Below the pieces are notes generated by a model, which saw only the letters and a program-made list of their open reading frames with translations, ran no database searches and was not told the origin of the DNA. Shown piece by piece: positions 35,522 through 46,960 of a DNA stretch of 64,000 nt (position 1 is its first letter; each line of letters opens with the position of its first letter). This DNA comes from Chytridium lagenaria (Eukaryota; Chytridiomycota; Chytridiomycetes; Chytridiales; Chytridiaceae). The DNA is taken from the NCBI GenBank assembly GCA_025449115.1, contig JAHLKC010000054.1, positions 1 through 64,000 on the forward strand, given 5' to 3'. A program made the position numbers and the translations under genes.

Positions 35522-38500
35522 TTAGCCAAAGTCTTCCATGTGAAAGGAATGCAGCTGCAGTGGATGTGAAACGATTGCTTCTAGAACCAAACTCGCCCTT
35601 CCAGAAACGCTCTTCTTCCTACACTGTGATTTGATTGTGATTGGGGATGATGCAGCTGTTGCACCATCCGCACCTCGCCCAAATATAGGAAAGGGAAGGT
35701 CTTTTGGTTCTGTGAAGGTTGTCAGTTTCGTTCTTTGGAGGCTGAATGCAATTCCAGGAAAAAAAGGGGACTCCGAAATCTGGACAAAAGGGTTGTTCAG
35801 TTCTCTCGCACTCACAATCCTCCTACTCCCTTACCTGCTCATCACCCATTCATTCCATTCCTTTCTTCTACCACCTTTACCTTTCATCTCACTTTTGAGT
35901 ATAACACAGTACACGCACTCCTTGTTCAACTACCCTCGTTGACGAGCAAAGCCAGCATCAGCATCTGACAGCAGCGATGACAGGTGGTGGTCGCAATATC
36001 CCACAGGTGCCCGAAGGTTCAGAGAATGACCCTTCTCTGAAATTTACTACTCTCAACGTCACTCTTCCTCGTGGTGCAGGCTTGGGCTGCTATATCGCAC
36101 CAGGCCTTGCTGTTGGCATCCCTCTCGATCCTAATCTCGTCTTAACTTGCGATCCGGGATGGTATTGCCCAAACCTTGACCCGGCAAACTCGACAACGTT
36201 ACCTGTATACTGTCCTCCGTCAGCAGGATGTGCAGCTTACCGTCTTGGAAGTATGCCGTGCACAGTGAGTGAACATTTGCTTTACCATTCATGTTTCGTG
36301 ATTTAAACTAACAGGGTTTTCATAGCCTCAAGGTCGTTTTGAACCGCGTGTTTGCAAGCAAGGTTTCTACTGCCCAACTTACCGTCAAATGCTTCCCTGT
36401 CCCCCCGGTTACTTCTGCACCACCGGTAGCACCTCCCTAAACCCTGCGAATTCCTCTCCTCCTGTCCAGCAGGCACCATCACCCCCTCCCCCTCCTCCCA
36501 GCCGTAGTCATGGGCATCTGCGATGTCATTCTCTTTTTCGTCATCATCACGCTTAAACTCCGTCAAGGCGCTTTCAAATCCCTCACACCAGGTCCATTGC
36601 TCGGACGCATGTTTAGGGGTCCCGCTTATGCCTTGGAGATGAGGGCAAAGGCTGCGAATGATGCTACAGAGGAGCCAACGTTTAAAGTGGAGGCGGCGGC
36701 GGCGGTGAAGACGGCGGATATGGAGACTTTGATTAGGGCTTTTCATAGTGCTATGGGCCATCGGGAGCTGAGGATGAACTTTAAGTTTGATAACCTTGCA
36801 TTGAGTATTAAGGGTGGGAAAAAGGTGCTTGAAGGTGTCACTGGTGAAATCAAGTCGAAGCGTATGACTGCCATTATGGGACCGTCAGGAGCTGGAAGTG
36901 AGTTTTTTTTTTTTTTTTCTTTCATTATCTTTCATTCTCGCGCCATTGCTAATGAATTGATTTTTTAGAAACCACGTTTATGAACGTCCTGATGGGCAAA
37001 GTTCCGAGAACGGTGGACGGCTGTACATCAACGGTGCTGAAGCCGAAGTTCATCTTTACCGCAAGATCATTGGTTATGTCCCTCAGGAGGATATCATGCT
37101 TCGTGAGCTTACTGTGAGGGAGGTTGTGCTTCATTCGGCTAGGGTTCGTCTTCCACGCACCTGGACTAGCAAGCAGATTGAAGATCATGTTGATAACGTC
37201 TTGCAGGCGCTAAAGTGAGCCTCTTTTTTCTTTCTTTACAGAATTTATTTGTTCGTGTATCCAAGACATGGACTAATTATTCCATTACATAGTCTTGCGC
37301 ATGTGGCAAATTCTTACATTGGTGATGAGACCACTCGTGGAATTTCTGGTGGACAGAGGAAGCGTGTTAATATTGGAATGGAGTTGGCTGCCGGTAGGTT
37401 TCTTTTAATATTTATTCATTCGTACATTGGGATCTTTTCATAGAAACTAAAACTAAAAACAAAATTATAAACAGCCCCCCTTGCATCTTCTTGGACGAAC
37501 CCACGTCTGGTCTTGACGCTACTGCTGCGCTCGAAGTCTGCGATATTCTCTCCGAAATTGCCCGTCTCGGGTTGACATCGTCTCTGTCATCCATCAACCA
37601 AGAATCGAATCTTTAAAAAGTTTGACGATGTCCTGATGATCGCGCCTGGCGGAAAAGTTGCCTACCTTGTCCCATCACATGTCGCAACGTTACTTTGAAT
37701 CCCTCGGCTTTGACTTTGACCCCACCGCCAATATGTCTGACGTGCTTATGGACATTCTCTCTGGCAAAGCTCCCAACAACCGATACGGCGTTTTGGACCT
37801 CAACAACTTGTTGCTGCTTGGGAGAACCGTAAAGTCCGTGACTACCTTCTCGAATACCCCCTTGGAAACCCAGATGAGGAGCCATGACCGAGGAGACTGG
37901 TTCCGCTTTGATGGTGTTCAGATGCGTCCTGGATCGATCATTGGTCAACCTCAGATGCAAGAAGTTGGCTCGCTCCGCGGTCAACGCACCCAGAGACTGA
38001 GGCTGTTGGACAATGGCTCGTTTCTGTGAACCCTGCCAGTGATGAGGAGAATGCATTGGAGAAGGCTCTTCCTAGTCTTACGACCGTCCTATTTCTGCTC
38101 AAGGATCCAAACCGCCAACAACAACAATGACACCGATCTATCCATTCCACGACTACGCACCCCAGTTCAACGCACCTGCCCACACGTCACTTAATCGTAA
38201 CAGCAACTTCCGCAACTCTGGCTTAAGTCTTAATAGACCTCACGAAGAATACCATGGCGAGAAGGTTCTATCGTGGTAGTGTTACTGGGGTATCCCGGCC
38301 GTCGCGTCCCCTCCCATGCCACTATCGCAAACTCCATCATTGAATCTCTCAGCCGCGGTCAACCCATCAACGCCGGATCATCTGCCGACGAAGACACCCG
38401 TTTGATGGACATTGAATTCCATGTCTCGCTCCTCAAGTCGTGAAAGAACGTGGCGCATCATGTTCAAGCAACTCATGTACTGTCATAACCGTTCGCTTAC

Positions 38501-39289
38501 CCAACAAAGCCGCGCGCTTGGTGCACTTGTCCTTGAGATTTTCGTTGCATTGTTTGCTGGTTTCTTGATGGGTATTTCGACTCAAGGACGTGTCAATGAA
38601 CTCTTTAACGGTATCTATGATGGATTTATGTCCTCCTCTCTCCGCTTACCTCGACCTGGTGTCTCTTTACGGTCTTCTCCTTGTATTGCTGTTGCACTCG
38701 CAGGTGCACCAGCAGGTGTCAAAGTGTTTGGTGAAGAGAAACCAGTGTTCTGGAGGGAGCGGCAAGTGGACACAGCAAGCTCGCTTACTACCTTGGAAAG
38801 ACTCTCGCAACCATCATTCGACTCATTTTAACCTCCCTCCATTTCACGGCCATGTACATGCTGCTCGCCAAACCTGTGATCTCAGTCTACGAACACTACG
38901 CATTGGTCTTTTACAGTTTTGGGGGTGTACGGCATGTCATGTATCGTTTCCATGATTGTTCGACGTGAAAACGCGTCCCTCCTTTCCGTCTGATCTGTCT
39001 GTTTTTGCCGCCGTGTTTTGCGGGTACGGGCCCAACCTTGTTCAAGCCAAGCAGTGGAACATGCTTTGGCTCTTTGAATTGAGTTTCAACAAGTGGGCGG
39101 CTGAGGCGCATTATGCTTCGTCGACGGTCTTGTATAAGGGATTTATGATATTGAGTTTTCAGCGGGATTGTATGGGTACAGTTTGTCACAGGTGGACGAG
39201 GGATTATGCGTTTTGTTTTGTGTTGGGGATTGCGTCGAGAATTATTGCGTTCTTTTGTTGGTGTTGTTGAATAGGGAGAAGCAGAGATG
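35522..39289 (+). CDS. ABCG (white-type) half-transporter with Cys-rich N-terminus, frameshifted
   Basis: Order: a Cys-rich extracellular part (from about 35540; best-supported from 35977) with CDPGWYCPNLDP, CPPSAGCAAYRLG, CKQGFYCPTYRQMLPCPPGYFCTTGS; a membrane helix (MGICDVILFFVIIT, about 36510); then an ABC domain. That domain has Walker A GPSGAGKTT split by an intron (36898-36968), a VPQEDIMLRELTVRE Q-loop block (about 37078), GDETTRGISGGQRKRVNIGMEL signature (about 37321-37385), FLDEPTSGLDATAALE Walker B (about 37488) and a VIHQPR-type switch. MFKQLMYCHNRSLTQQ opens the membrane domain, with VALAGAPAGVKVFGEEKPVFWRE and five or more hydrophobic helices to 39289. NBD-before-TMD with this N-terminus is the ABCG24/28-like subgroup. 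Substrates are unknown (lipid or drug export likely). At least six single-base breaks; all catalytic motifs are intact. Confidence 0.82.
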
Positions 39290-39515
39290 AGCTACCCTTT
39301 TTTCCTTTTTCTTATCCTTTTCGGGGGAGTTTATGTTAGAGCTTTTTACATTTCGCATGTCATTGTTTTTGTTTTTATTTGCTTGTGTGTCGTCTTTTTT
39401 TTCACGAACTTCTTTTACTTTAACCCCTTCCTTTTTAACCCACACTTTCTATCTATCGCCTTCTGTCTTTTGCTTTAATTACCTGGTGTTTTTCGAGGTT
39501 TTTATACATTTACCC
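39290..39515. other. T-rich 3' flank of the ABC transporter gene
   Basis: Very T-rich DNA without genes. It probably contains the 3' untranslated region. Confidence 0.4.
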
Positions 39516-40590
39516 ATTACACATACTATGAAGTCTTTTTATAAGCGCCGGTTATCGGTGTTCTTAATATATCAAAGTAGTTTGAATGTGATTGCGATTT
39601 TATTTTTTTTTAATTGTTTAGCGTCTTTTTTTCACGAATGGTCTTTACTTCAACCCCTTTCTATTAATCCAATTTTATATATCGCCTTTCATCTTTTCTA
39701 TTTTACTATTATTGTTCTGGTTTGTCGGGTTTTAGACAATCACCATTAACACAAACAATAAAGTCTTTCTATAACATGCCGGTTATGTATTTCAGCATGT
39801 TTTGAATATATCAAGGTGCCTTTTTTTGGGGGGAGGGAGTGCACCTGGTGTATGGAAAACTCGAAACTTCAGAGACCCGTCCTGCACAGTCCCCATTTTT
39901 CAAGCATCAAGTCCAGTTTTTTTCGCGTTTCTATTCAGTCATCAACACATACCATGAAGTCTTGCTCGAAACGCGCCCGTTATCGGTGTGTTTGTAATAT
40001 ATCAAAGTGGTTCGATTACGATGATGGATTCGGGAATCCGCCGTTTTTATTTTGACAAAGGATGCACCTGGTATCTTGAAGACTCCAATACAGAGACCCG
40101 TCCTACAACATCCCCAAGTGCTTGAATCCGCCGTTTTATTTTGACAAAGGATGCACCTGGTATCTTGAAGACTCAATACAGAGACCCGTCCTACAACATC
40201 CCAATTTCAAGCACTAAAGTCCGTGGAAACCCCAGTATTTTCGCATTTGTTTTCTCTTTACCCATGAACAACATACTATAAAGTCTTTTTATAACGCGGC
40301 AGTTACGTATTTCGGCGTGTTTCGATGAATCAAAGTATTCGAATATGATGGATTCGGGAATCCTTTTTCTTGGAAGGGATGCACATTATGGTATTCGGAG
40401 ACTCGATGCAAACAGAGTGCCGTCCTGCAAAGTCCCCATTTCAAGCTCTCAATTATGAATGGCAACCCCCAACATTTTCGCGTTTGTTGTTACATAAAGC
40501 GATTTCCCTGAAACCCATACAGCAAATAAACGAAAAAAAAAGACTTTTTAGCGCGACTTCTGCGTTGGTATTCTTTATCCGCAAACATTC
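39516..40590. repeat. Degenerate tandem array, unit about 190-320 bp, five copies
   Basis: Each unit opens with ACATACTATGAAGTCTTTTTATAA-like sequence, then CGCCGGTTATCGGTGT, ATATATCAAAGT, a TGATGGATTCGGGAATCC block, GGATGCACCTGGTAT-TTGAAGACTC, CAGAGACCCGTCCTGCA-A-TCCCC and TTTCAAGCA. Unit starts are near 39524, 39752, 39946, 40267 and (weak) 40522. Within the third unit the CGCCGTTTTTATTTTGACAAAGGATGCACC...CATCCC part (about 75 bp) is itself doubled (about 40038 and 40128). The repeats lie downstream of the ABC gene and are non-coding. Confidence 0.8.
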
Positions 40591-40725
40591 GTAATGGTGT
40601 TGAGGAATATCACGATTTTAATTGTTGGATGGGTGATCGCTCCGTTAGAGCATTGATGGCTTTTCACCCCTCCACCCAAATAAACGAGGGGTATAATGGG
40701 AATCGGAGAGGGGTTTCCTGTGTAT
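40591..40725. other. Short spacer between two repeat arrays
   Basis: No gene. Includes GGGGTATAATGGGAATCGGAGAGG immediately before the 99-bp duplication. Confidence 0.3.
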
Positions 40726-40922
40726 GAGAACGCACGGATGGTATAGTGGCGAGGAGGTGTTTTTGAGGTGATTTAAAAAAGGAATGAAAGAACCATAAAT
40801 CGGAATGGTTTAGGCAGTAGTTTAATGAGAACGCATGGATGGTATAGTGGCGAGGAGGTGTTTTGAGGTGATTTAAAAAAGGAATGAAAGAACCATAAAT
40901 CGGAATGGTTTAGGTAGTAGTA
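40726..40922. repeat. Near-perfect tandem duplication, about 98 bp
   Basis: The segment at about 40727-40823 (GAGAACGCACGGATGGTATAG...GGTTTAGGCAGTAGT) is repeated at about 40826-40921 with only a few differences: ACGC/ATGC, one T fewer in a T-run, GGC/GGT. High identity marks a recent event, unlike the older array to the left. Confidence 0.9.
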
Positions 40923-41384
40923 TCTACTTTGATGTCTTCCCGCTATAGTACAATACTGTAATGAATGAACATAAAGACGGCGTATTAAACAGATATATTT
41001 CAACGTGTAGATAGACAATTAAATAGATAATCAACATGCCGACGGCATGTTAAAAAGAAAGGCAGAAGTCAACACGACGCAGAACATCTCTATACTTCCA
41101 CGCTGACACAAATAAGGGAGCAACATCACCTGTCACGTGTATAGTCTTTTTTCTGTACTCAAGTATGTTTTGATGAGGATTTTCATCAGTTAATTGACGT
41201 ACGGAGATCTTGGCGACGCAGCTGTTTTTAAACCGTGTATGGTGCGACATATCTAGTTGACAAAGTCGTCTTAGTTTGTCGTCGTCGTATTGGGTTTATT
41301 GGACGAAGGACGGAAGATTATTCCAGTACTAATATAAAGTCAAAGCCCATTAATAATGATTGACAAAAAAAATGAAATTATTAA
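40923..41384. other. Intergenic stretch up to the large inverted repeat
   Basis: AT-rich, no gene. A TCGTCGTCG-containing segment lies near 41270. The left edge of the inverted repeat begins at about 41385. Confidence 0.35.
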
Positions 41385-41614
41385 AGTAGTAATCAGGAGG
41401 CGTTGTTTTATTTGCACAGTCAAGGCAACAAAGGCCGTTGACAGCTCAAGAGGCACGTTATTTCACAGATGATCAAGATACAGTGTAAAAAAGACCAATA
41501 AAAGTATAACAGAACCGTCAAAAGGGAGGCGTCGTTGGAGCGGGAGCACTAGTCTCATACCAGTCACCAACTAAACCATTATGTTACAGTCAGCATGCTC
41601 AGAGAATAAAGCAT

Positions 41615-43185
41615 TTACTTCTTCTCCTGGCCGAGCTCGACAGACTGGGAGGCAGAGGAGGAAGAGCCGAAAAGCTCGTCCATCTCCTCAAGAGTCTTGC
41701 CACGGGTCTCAGGACACCGACAAAGGCCAGAGACCCATAGCGAAACCCATGGAGGCAAAGATCCAGTAGACGGTGGGCTGCCTGTTGAGCGCCTTGAAGA
41801 CAATGGGGAAAGCGTAGGCAATGATGGCGTTCCAGGTCCAGTTGGTCATGGTGGCAACACCGGTACCCTTGGCACGGATACGGAGGGGGAAGATCTCAGC
41901 CTGGTAAGACCAGACAACGGGACCCCAGGTGGAGCGAAGGCGAAAAGGAAAAGGTAGACGGCAAAGATGGCACCCAAGAGAGACCAGAGTTTCCGTTGTT
42001 GGATCCAGTGATGAAGGCAACACAAGGGCGTGGGCGAGACCCATGGCGAAACCACCGTAGACGAGGAGGGGCTTGCGACCGAAGCGCTCAACAGCCCACA
42101 TTCCGGGGAAAGTGGCGACGAAGTTAATGAAGCGTTGCAATGGGGAAGGTGACGACAGAGTTGAACTCGTTGGAGGCGTCCTTGAAACCCATGTTGGTGA
42201 AGATGGAGGCAGAGTAGTAGAGAATGACGTTGATACCGGTCAACTGCTGGAAGGTTGGTTGATAACACCAGATACGAACGGCGGGCGATTCCGGGCTTGG
42301 CAAGCTCGGACCAGTTGGCGGTACCAATGCGACGCTCGAACTCGATACCCTGACGAATACCATCGTACTCGGTGACACCTCAGAGTCGTTGACATCCTTG
42401 GTGCGGAGCTTGCAATGACGGCCTGACCTTCCTCGTGACGACCCTTCTCGGCCAACCAACGGGGGGAGAGGGAATGAAGAAGACGGCAATGACAAGGAGA
42501 CCGGCGGGGAGAACCTGCATACCGAGAGCAAGACGCCACATGATGGAGGCGTTCTTGTCCTGAGTAACAAAGATGGGCGTTGATACAGTTGGCAACAAAG
42601 ATACCGAAAGTGATCAAAAGCTGGTAGACGGTGGTGAGACGACCACGAATTTGAGGGGGGCAGTCTCGGCAATGTAGAGGGCACGACCATGGAAAGGACA
42701 CCGATAGCAAGACCAGAGAGGACACGACCAATGTAGAGGGGACCGAGGGTGGAGGCAATGCACTGAACACACCACCGGCAGCGAAGAGAGCACCACCAGC
42801 AATGATGGAGTACTTGCGACCAATGATATCAGCCATGAAGGAGCAGACAAGGGCACCAGCGACACAACCGAAGAGGAAAGTGGAGGTGATGAGACCTTCA
42901 CGGCCTTCCTTGTCGGGGTTGTCAATGAGCTCACCAGCACTGTTGAGGATGGTACCGGTGGTGCCAAAGTCGTTCTGGAAGTTCTTGAATCCAAGAACCT
43001 GACCGATGACACCTGAAGAACAAAGAAAGAGAGAAGAAATGAGTTAATGCGATGAAGATGACGTGGATGGATGGATCAACGAGTAGATATGGATGTAATG
43101 CTTACCGATCTCGTAACCGAAGAGAAGACCACCATGCCTGCGGCAAAGGCGACCACCCATGTGTAGGTGTTGTTGGTAGCGACAT
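41615..43185 (-). CDS. MFS sugar porter (hexose transporter), copy A
   Basis: Proton- or facilitator-type sugar uptake across the plasma membrane, about 500 residues with 12 helices. Exon 1 is 43106-43185 and exon 2 begins at 43012 (GTAAGC donor, TTCTTCAG acceptor). Motifs on the minus strand: GGLLFGYEIG in helix 1, ADIIGRKYSIIAGG (GRK loop), ALFIGR-type LYIGRVLSGLAIG, a PLSPRWLAEKGR loop (family consensus PESPRWL), QQLTGINVILYYS in helix 7, WAVERFGRKPLLVYGG, and the C-terminal VPETRGKTLEEMDELFG. It is a near-identical twin of copy B and is transcribed away from it. It carries its own set of one-base shifts, including two in exon 1 (near 43180 and 43123), one at about 42139 and others near 42470 and 42670. 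These differ from those of copy B. Confidence 0.9.
43013..43105 (-). other. Intron of sugar-porter copy A
   Basis: GTAAGCATTAC donor and GTTCTTCAG acceptor on the minus strand. It is nearly identical in sequence and position to the intron of copy B, so the duplication was at DNA level and not by retrotransposition. Confidence 0.9.
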
Positions 43186-43263
43186 TGTGAGAGTACTCGC
43201 TTGTGGTAAAGTGGATGAAGGGATGAGGTGTGTGGGGGAAAAGAAGTAGTGGGAAGAGGTCGT

Positions 43264-43273
43264 CCTTTTATAC
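43264..43273 (-). promoter_or_regulatory. TATA box of sugar-porter copy A
   Basis: GTATAAAAGG on the minus strand, about 80-90 bases before the start codon. The matching element is found before copy B, although surrounding sequence has diverged. Confidence 0.6.
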
Positions 43274-44571
43274 TTTTTTTTTGAGAAAGAACAATAAGCG
43301 TGAGAACAAAAACTCTTTTACTTAAAGATGCAATATATGCAATATATCAAGCTCTGAGTGACACAATAATCAAGTGGTTTCCCTCATAATATTATTATTA
43401 ATAAAATAGCTGAGGGCTTTCACTCATCATTATTTCTCGAATATTACTAAAAATATTAAAATAAATTAATATTTATTTTATGCAAAGAAAATAATTACTA
43501 TTATGTACAAGTTTGTTTTTGCCTAAAAGAGTATTATTAAATTTCGTTCTTTATACATAATTAATATTTAATATTGATTTAATACCTTATATTCTACTTT
43601 ACATATATTTAAATATTACTCTGCTTCATGCTATTATTTAATATTTAATATGTATATTTAATAGATGAATAATTAATGGGAGAGAGAGTAATTACGCGTT
43701 TTCTCATTCTGGGTCCAGATTCATTGCAGATAAGATTCTATCATCTTCCTTATGCACCAATAAAGGTATTAGACACTGACTGCGGAGTTGGCCGTCACTA
43801 TTCGCATATTTACCTCGCATAAATAAAGGACACAAGGGAAAAAACGTGTGTAAAGCGCATCCCTTCAAAGCCACATCTCTTTTTTTTCAACAGATTAGCT
43901 ATTAATGCGAGTTGATGGTATGGACATGCAGTCAAAGTGTTTGTTCGTTCATATGAGGTTATCGACTCGCGCATGAACGTTGTCCTCTCTGTGTTTGATG
44001 GGAGCAAAGCAGGTAGCCCCAGCTTGCATACTTACCTTTACTCTTATCGGTATACGTAGGTGGGTAACAACGTCGTTATCGCGAGCAGGTAGAGAGTCTC
44101 GAAGAGCATCTGGGGAGATGTTGTTAAATGTGGGGAGGCACAGCTGTACAGACTCAATAGCCTTGTCAGCTAACCCCAATGGACGGTTTGGGCTTTCAAT
44201 GATATTACTATTAGGAACTTACTCACGGGGTGATGACGCCCTTTCAAAAACCCCTTCTAAGGTCTTCGTCATGTGTTCATCATTATTAGTGTCACACTCA
44301 GGGTTTTCATTGTCATTGAAAGCCCTTGTCATACTCTATTCCGCAGCCCTGGTTTCATGCATGTGACTAAAAATGGGTGACCGAGGGCTTTCCCTCTTTC
44401 CCAAAAATGAAGTACCGAAGAAAAAATGAGAATCCGTGATTCTACCTGCACTAAGAACTGTAACACAGGGCTGGGGACGAATATTGGTCATTTATCTATT
44501 TTTCCAGTCACAATGCATCTATGTATTTGTCTTCTTTTTCCATCACAAACAACACTAACGAAGAGCATCGA

Positions 44572-44579
44572 GTATAAAA
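44572..44579 (+). promoter_or_regulatory. TATA box of sugar-porter copy B
   Basis: GTATAAAA, about 70 bases before the start codon at 44643, followed by a pyrimidine-rich leader. Confidence 0.6.
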
Positions 44580-44642
44580 CCATCAACATCTTCCCCTTTT
44601 CTAACACTTCACGCATCCTCGCCTCATCTTTCCTTTTACATA

Positions 44643-46232
44643 ATGTCCGCTACCAACAACACCTACACATGGGTGGTCGCCTTTGCCGCAGGCATGGGTG
44701 GACTTCTCTTCGGTTACGAGATCGGTAAGCATTTACATCCATAACTACTCGTTCATTCATCCATCCACGTCATCTTCATCGCATTAACTCATTTCTTCTT
44801 CCTCTCCTTGTTCTTCAGGTGTCATCGGTCAGGTTCTTGGATTCAAGAACTTCCAGAACGACTTTGGCACCACCGGTACCATCCTCAACAGTGCTGGTGA
44901 GCTCATTGACAACCCCGACAAGGAAAGCCGTGAAGGTCTCATCACCTCCACTTTCCTCTTCGGTTGTGTCGCTGGTGCCCTTGTCTGCTCCTTCATGGCT
45001 GATATCATTGGTCGCAAATTACTCCATCATTGCCGGTGGTGCTCTCTTCGCTGCCGGTGGTGTTGTTCAGTGCATTGCCTCCACCCTCGGTCCCCTCTAC
45101 ATTGGTCGTGTCCTCTCTGGTCTTGCTATCGGTGTCCTTTCCATGGTCGTGCCCCTCTACATTGCCGAGACTGCCCCCCCTCAAATTCGTGGTCGTCTCA
45201 CCACCGTCTACCAGCTTTTGATCACTTTCGGTATCTTTGTTGCCAACTGTATCAACGCGGCCATCTTTGTCACTCAGGACAAGAACGCCTCCATCATGTG
45301 GCGTCTTGCTCTCGGTATGCAGGTTCTCCCCGCCGGTCTCCTTGTCATTGCGTCTTCTTCATCCCCCTCTCCCCCGTTGGTTGGCCGAGAAGGGTCGTCA
45401 CGAGGAAGGTCAGGCCGTCATTGCCAAGCTCCGCAGCAAGGATGTCAACGACTCTGAGGTCGTCACTGAGTACGACGGTATCCGTCAGGGTATCGAGTTC
45501 GAGCGTCGCATTGGTACCGCCAACTGGTCTGAGCTTGCCAAGCCCGGAATCGCCCGTCGTGTCGTCATTGGTGTCATCAACCAAACCTTCCAGCAGTTGA
45601 CCGGTATCAACGTCATTCTCTACTACTCTGCCTCCATCTTCACCAACATGGGTTTCAAGGACGCCTCGAACGAGTTCAACTCTGTCGTCACCTTCCCAAT
45701 CGCTAACGCTTTCATTAACTTCGTCGCTACTTTCCCCGGAATGTGGGCTGTTGAGCGCTTTGGTCGCAAGCCCCTCCTCGTCTACGGTGGTTTCACCATG
45801 GGTCTCGCCCACGCCCTCGTGTTTGCCTTCATCACTGGATCCAACAACGGAAACTCTGGTCTCTCGTGGGGTGCCATCTTTGCCGTCTACCTTTTCCTTT
45901 TCGCCTTTGCCTCCACCTGGGGTCCCGTTGTCTGTCTTACCAGGCTGAGATCTTCCCCCTCCGTATCCGTGCCAAGGGTACCGGTGTCGCCACCATGACC
46001 AACTGGACCTGGAACGCCATCATTGCCTACGGCCTTCCCCATTGTCTTCAAGGCGCTCAACAGGCAGCCCACCGTCTACTGGATCTTTGCCTCCATGGGT
46101 TTCGCTATGGGTCTCTGGGCCTTTGTCGGTGTCCCTGAGACCCGTGGCAAGACTCTTGAGGAGATGGACGAGCTTTTCGGCTCTTCCTCCTCTGCCTCCC
46201 AGTCTGTCGAGCTCGGCCAGGAGAAGAAGTAA
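44643..46232 (+). CDS. MFS sugar porter (hexose transporter), copy B
   Basis: Same product as copy A: helix 1 GGLLFGYEIG (exon 1, 44643-44724), then from 44819 GVIGQVLGFKNF, ADIIGRK, APPQIRGRLTTVYQLLITFG, QQLTGINVILYYS (about 45592), WAVERFGRKPLLVYGG and VPETRGKTLEEMDELFGSSSSAS, stop at 46230. One-base differences from copy A break the frame at about 45017 (an extra A in GRK-YSII), about 45353 and 45370-45380 (C-runs in the FFIPLSPRW loop), about 45934 (a missing G in GPVVWSYQ) and about 46030. Each break is absent from copy A, so each copy could supply the intact sequence for the other. The TATA box, intron and AATAAA-like 3' flank are present, consistent with an active gene. Confidence 0.9.
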
Positions 46233-46487
46233 ATGCTTTGATCCTCTGAGCATGCTGACTGTAACATAATGGTTTAGTTGGTGACTGGTATGAGACTAGT
46301 GCTCCCGCTCCAATGACGCCCTCCCCTTTTACATTTTTGACGGTTCTGTTTATACTTTTATTGTGTCTTTTAACTATTGTATCTTGATCATCTGTGAAAT
46401 AACGTGCCTCTTGAGCTGTCAACGGCCTTTGTTGCCTTGACTGTGCAAATAAAACAACGCCTCCTTGATTACTACTTTAATTGCCGC
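44643..46487 (+). repeat. Right arm of large inverted repeat (sugar-transporter unit)
   Basis: Counterpart of 41385-43185. Identity continues past the stop codon through the 3' flank to about 46487, then ends abruptly at a TTGCCGCG repeat block. Confidence 0.9.
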
Positions 46488-46960
46488 GTTCTAAATTGTC
46501 ATTTCTGATTATCTTCTATGAGTTTGAAGCATGCATCCATTTTTAGAATGTTGTTAAAATCCCAGTTTAACTACCTATCGTGAATACTATAATATTACGT
46601 ACACATTTTATTGCCGCGTCTTTTTATCTTTGAAACATATAATCGTCTCATTCCCGCCGGTTCGAATGAGATAGATACATTGGTCCAGTTTTACCTAATG
46701 AGGTGGTATTTTAAACCAAAGACTACAAATGTTGCTGGCTGCGTTCGTCCTTGACTTTCCGACTCATGTAAGTGCAGTTCACGTGATTGCTGCGTTTTTT
46801 CATCTTTATAGTGATATGTGTTTCCGCTTTTCTAACTTGGGATTCCCGCGTTGAAGAGATACATGTCAAACTACCAACCAATGTTTTGTTAACGGAGACT
46901 ACAGATTTCGTTTGATAAGTTCTGACGAGATATGAGTTATTCATAGGTCAGTGAGGATTT
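46488..46960. repeat. Three degenerate copies of a ~150-bp sequence
   Basis: Blocks ATTGCCGCGT(C/T)T-TTTATCTTT, ATTCCCGC-G-GAGATACAT and GAGACTACA-AT recur with starts near 46482, 46611 and 46788. Divergence is high. The first copy abuts the end of the inverted-repeat arm. Confidence 0.5.

Larger units (their letters stand above)
41385..43185 (-). repeat. Left arm of large inverted repeat (sugar-transporter unit)
   Basis: The reverse complement of this stretch matches 44643-46487 at very high identity, over the whole coding region, the intron and about 230 bases of 3' flank ending at the ATTAAAGTAGTAATCA/TGATTACTACTTTAAT junction. Beyond the start codons the upstream flanks diverge quickly. 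Confidence 0.9.
43186..44642. other. Divergent promoter spacer between the two sugar-porter copies
   Basis: 1.46 kb between two head-to-head genes. The middle (about 43380-43680) is extremely AT-rich with many ATATTTAAT-type blocks. The right part (about 43960-44400) has higher GC and includes several CCCTT/TGACG-type blocks. No gene was recognised. It presumably contains both promoters. Confidence 0.55.

Noticed and set aside
41385..46487. Inverted repeat as termini of a DNA transposon
   Set aside because: The arms are complete transporter genes with intron and 3' flank, no transposase lies between them, and the spacer is promoter-like.
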